The notes beneath the pieces were generated by a model. That model was not told where the DNA came from, searched no databases, and was given only the letters and a program-made list of their open reading frames with translations. From NCBI GenBank assembly GCA_027488975.1, contig JAIYAQ010000012.1, positions 248,001-312,000 of the forward strand: 64,000 nt of DNA, in the 5' to 3' direction. The stretch comes from Cyanobium sp. E1_MAG_00006 (GTDB lineage: Bacteria > Cyanobacteriota > Cyanobacteriia > PCC-6307 > Cyanobiaceae). Position 1 is the first letter of the stretch. The number at the start of each line of letters is the position of its first letter. A program made the position numbers and the translations under genes. Shown in pieces: positions 62,558-64,000 of this stretch.

Positions 62558-64000
62558 GGCCAGCCCCACCCCTGCTGGTGTTGCTGCCGGCCCTGGTGCT
62601 GCTGCCGGTGCTGCTGATGCTGCCGCAGCTGCTGCACGGCGGCGGCTGGGACCTGATCGGTCAGTTCGCCTGGGCAGCGCTGACGCCCGCCACCGACCCG
62701 GTGGTGGTGCAGTCCCTGCTGCGGGGGCTGGGGATCACCGCGGGCATGGCACTGCTGGGCTGGGCGCTGAGCCTGTTGCTGGGACTCGGGCTCGGATTGC
62801 TGAGCTCCCGCCTGATCTGGCACACCCTCAGCGGCGCAGCGGCGCCGGCCGCATTGATCCGGCGCCTGCTGGCGCTGCCGCGCTCGATCCATGAACTGAT
62901 CTGGGGCCTGCTGCTGCTGCAGTTGATCGGTCAGCGGCCGGCCGTAGCGGTCGTGGCCATCGCCATCCCCTACGGCGCGCTGGTGGCTCGTGTGGTGAGC
63001 GACCTGCTCGATGCCCTGCCCACCCGCGGCCTGGAAGCCCTGCGCACGGCGGGCGCTCCTGCCACCGGCGCCCTGCTCACCGCCATCGGCCCGCCGCTGC
63101 TGCCAGGGGTGATCAGCTACAGCGGCTATCGGCTCGAATGTGCGCTGCGCAGCGCCACCTTGCTGGGGGTGTTCGGCCTGGGCGGCCTCGGCAATGAGCT
63201 GCTGCTCACCCTGCAGTCGTTGCAGTTCCATGAGCTCTGGAGCGGCCTGTGGCTGCTGCTGGCGGTGATGCTCACGCTCGAGAGCACGATCGCGCTGCTG
63301 CGACGGCGCTGGAGCATGCCCCGCCGCCTTGGCCTGGCCGCCGCCGCGGTGCCCGTGGGTTCACGTGGTCGGGAGATCCTGCTGGCCCTGGCGCTGCTGC
63401 TTCCCGTGCTGCTGCTGGTGGCCGGCGCGCTGGAGGTGAAGCCGACGGACCTGTTGCAGTGGCAGCCCCTGCCACCGCTGGCGCCCCAGGGCTGGGCGAC
63501 GGCCCTGGCCCTGCCCTGGCCCAGCCTGATCGGCAGCACGCTGCTGCTCACCCTGATCGCCGCGGGACTGGCGGTGGGGGCGGCTCCGCTGCTGCTGCTG
63601 GCGGTGGCCCCCTGGCCCTGGGGGCGGACTCTGCTGCAGCTCCTCTGGGCCTTCGGCCGCCTCTGGCCGCCACCGCTGACGGCGCTGCTGCTGCTGTTCG
63701 TGCTCCAGCCGGGTGTGATCGCCGCGGCCCTTGCCCTCGGCTTCCACAACCTGGGCATCCTGGGGCGCCTGCTGCTTGAGGGGTGCGAAGCGGCAGGCCC
63801 GGCCACGGAGCAGGCCCTGCTCTGCAGCGGCACCACCCCCAGGCTGGCCCTGCTCTACGGACGCTTCAGCGCCCTGGCGCGCACCTACCTGGCCTACGGC
63901 GCCTACCGCAGCGATGTGATCCTGCGGGAAACCGTGGTGGTGGGCCTGGTGGCCGGCAGCGGCCTGGGCAGCCAGCTGCGCGAGAGCTTGAGCGGCTTCG
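62554..64000 (+). CDS. phnE: PhnE-type ABC permease, two fused domains, 3' end outside window
   Basis: The frame opens at ATG 62554 and stays open to the right edge (482 codons seen). Two permease domains follow one another. The first (about residues 50-245) has the coupling loop region LEALRTAGAPATGALLTAIG. The second (about 325-482) has LLEGCEAAGPATEQALLCSG, GRFSALARTYLAYGAYRSDV and VVVGLVAGSGLGSQL. Each half corresponds to one PhnE-like subunit, so this is a fused dimer. It is very leucine-rich with ten or more membrane segments. Confidence 0.88.
   Translation, partial: MRPAPPLLVLLPALVLLPVLLMLPQLLHGGGWDLIGQFAWAALTPATDPVVVQSLLRGLGITAGMALLGWALSLLLGLGLGLLSSRLIWHTLSGAAAPAALIRRLLALPRSIHELIWGLLLLQLIGQRPAVAVVAIAIPYGALVARVVSDLLDALPTRGLEALRTAGAPATGALLTAIGPPLLPGVISYSGYRLECALRSATLLGVFGLGGLGNELLLTLQSLQFHELWSGLWLLLAVMLTLESTIALLRRRWSMPRRLGLAAAAVPVGSRGREILLALALLLPVLLLVAGALEVKPTDLLQWQPLPPLAPQGWATALALPWPSLIGSTLLLTLIAAGLAVGAAPLLLLAVAPWPWGRTLLQLLWAFGRLWPPPLTALLLLFVLQPGVIAAALALGFHNLGILGRLLLEGCEAAGPATEQALLCSGTTPRLALLYGRFSALARTYLAYGAYRSDVILRETVVVGLVAGSGLGSQLRESLSGF

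Overview
The window is a gene-dense, GC-rich stretch of a cyanobacterial chromosome. Photosynthesis and Calvin-cycle genes fix the phylum: psb30, acsF, prk, class II fba, a thylakoid thioredoxin-like factor, a Ycf20-type protein, and several families found only or mainly in cyanobacteria (DUF3685, DUF3727, DUF2996, DUF6464). The high GC, the short (300-residue) phosphoribulokinase resembling proteobacterial enzymes, the half-size UPF0016 gene pair and the two-domain phosphonate-type permease suggest the Cyanobium / marine-type Synechococcus (alpha-cyanobacterial) lineage. That placement is inference. I see no transposase, integrase, phage gene, CRISPR array, rRNA or tRNA, and no gene-free gap above 300 bases.

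Layout. Positions 1-9 kb hold a DUF3685 protein (cut by the left edge), a thylakoid factor, fumC, a PAS-GGDEF-EAL protein, a convergent PIN-PhoH ATPase, a CofE-like membrane protein and a GNAT-like unknown. Positions 8.8-20 kb are a mostly plus-strand run: ruvX, DUF3727, yqeG, proB, lpxD, leuB, prk, pilD, accD, an oxidoreductase and fba, ending in a clear terminator. Positions 20-30 kb hold a UPF0182 membrane protein, thrC with a MoaD/ThiS-like sulfur carrier, a bicupin, ftsH, rpmF, and a translationally coupled minus-strand set (CbbY-like phosphatase, Ycf20-like, plant-type glycerate kinase). Positions 30-43 kb hold recJ, psb30 (only 35 codons), a YkgJ cysteine-cluster gene, two half-size UPF0016 genes, an RNB-family protein without catalytic aspartates, ubiX, acsF behind a 15-bp tandem repeat, tldD/tldE and fmt. 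Positions 43-51 kb are mostly minus strand: a J-domain protein, an RhlE-type helicase, DUF6464 with a partner, a TerC transporter, an HExxH protein, and a second PAS-GGDEF-EAL gene downstream of a PAS gene broken by an in-frame TGA. Positions 51-64 kb hold mfd, ctp, ispG, a family 4 uracil-DNA glycosylase, a VOC protein, an aminotransferase and a phosphonate/phosphite-type ABC cassette that runs off the right edge.

Most of the window is conserved housekeeping. The features that best repay a second look are two tiny membrane-protein genes inside the PhnD-PhnC-PhnE cassette together with the repeat and palindrome upstream of it; the RNB pseudoenzyme; the interrupted PAS gene overlapping a c-di-GMP enzyme; the degenerate EAL domain near 4.4 kb; the CbbY-like/Ycf20-like/glycerate-kinase operon; and the operator-like palindromes between psb30 and the ykgJ-like gene. 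None of these is demonstrated to be a new system. They are candidates with stated tests.
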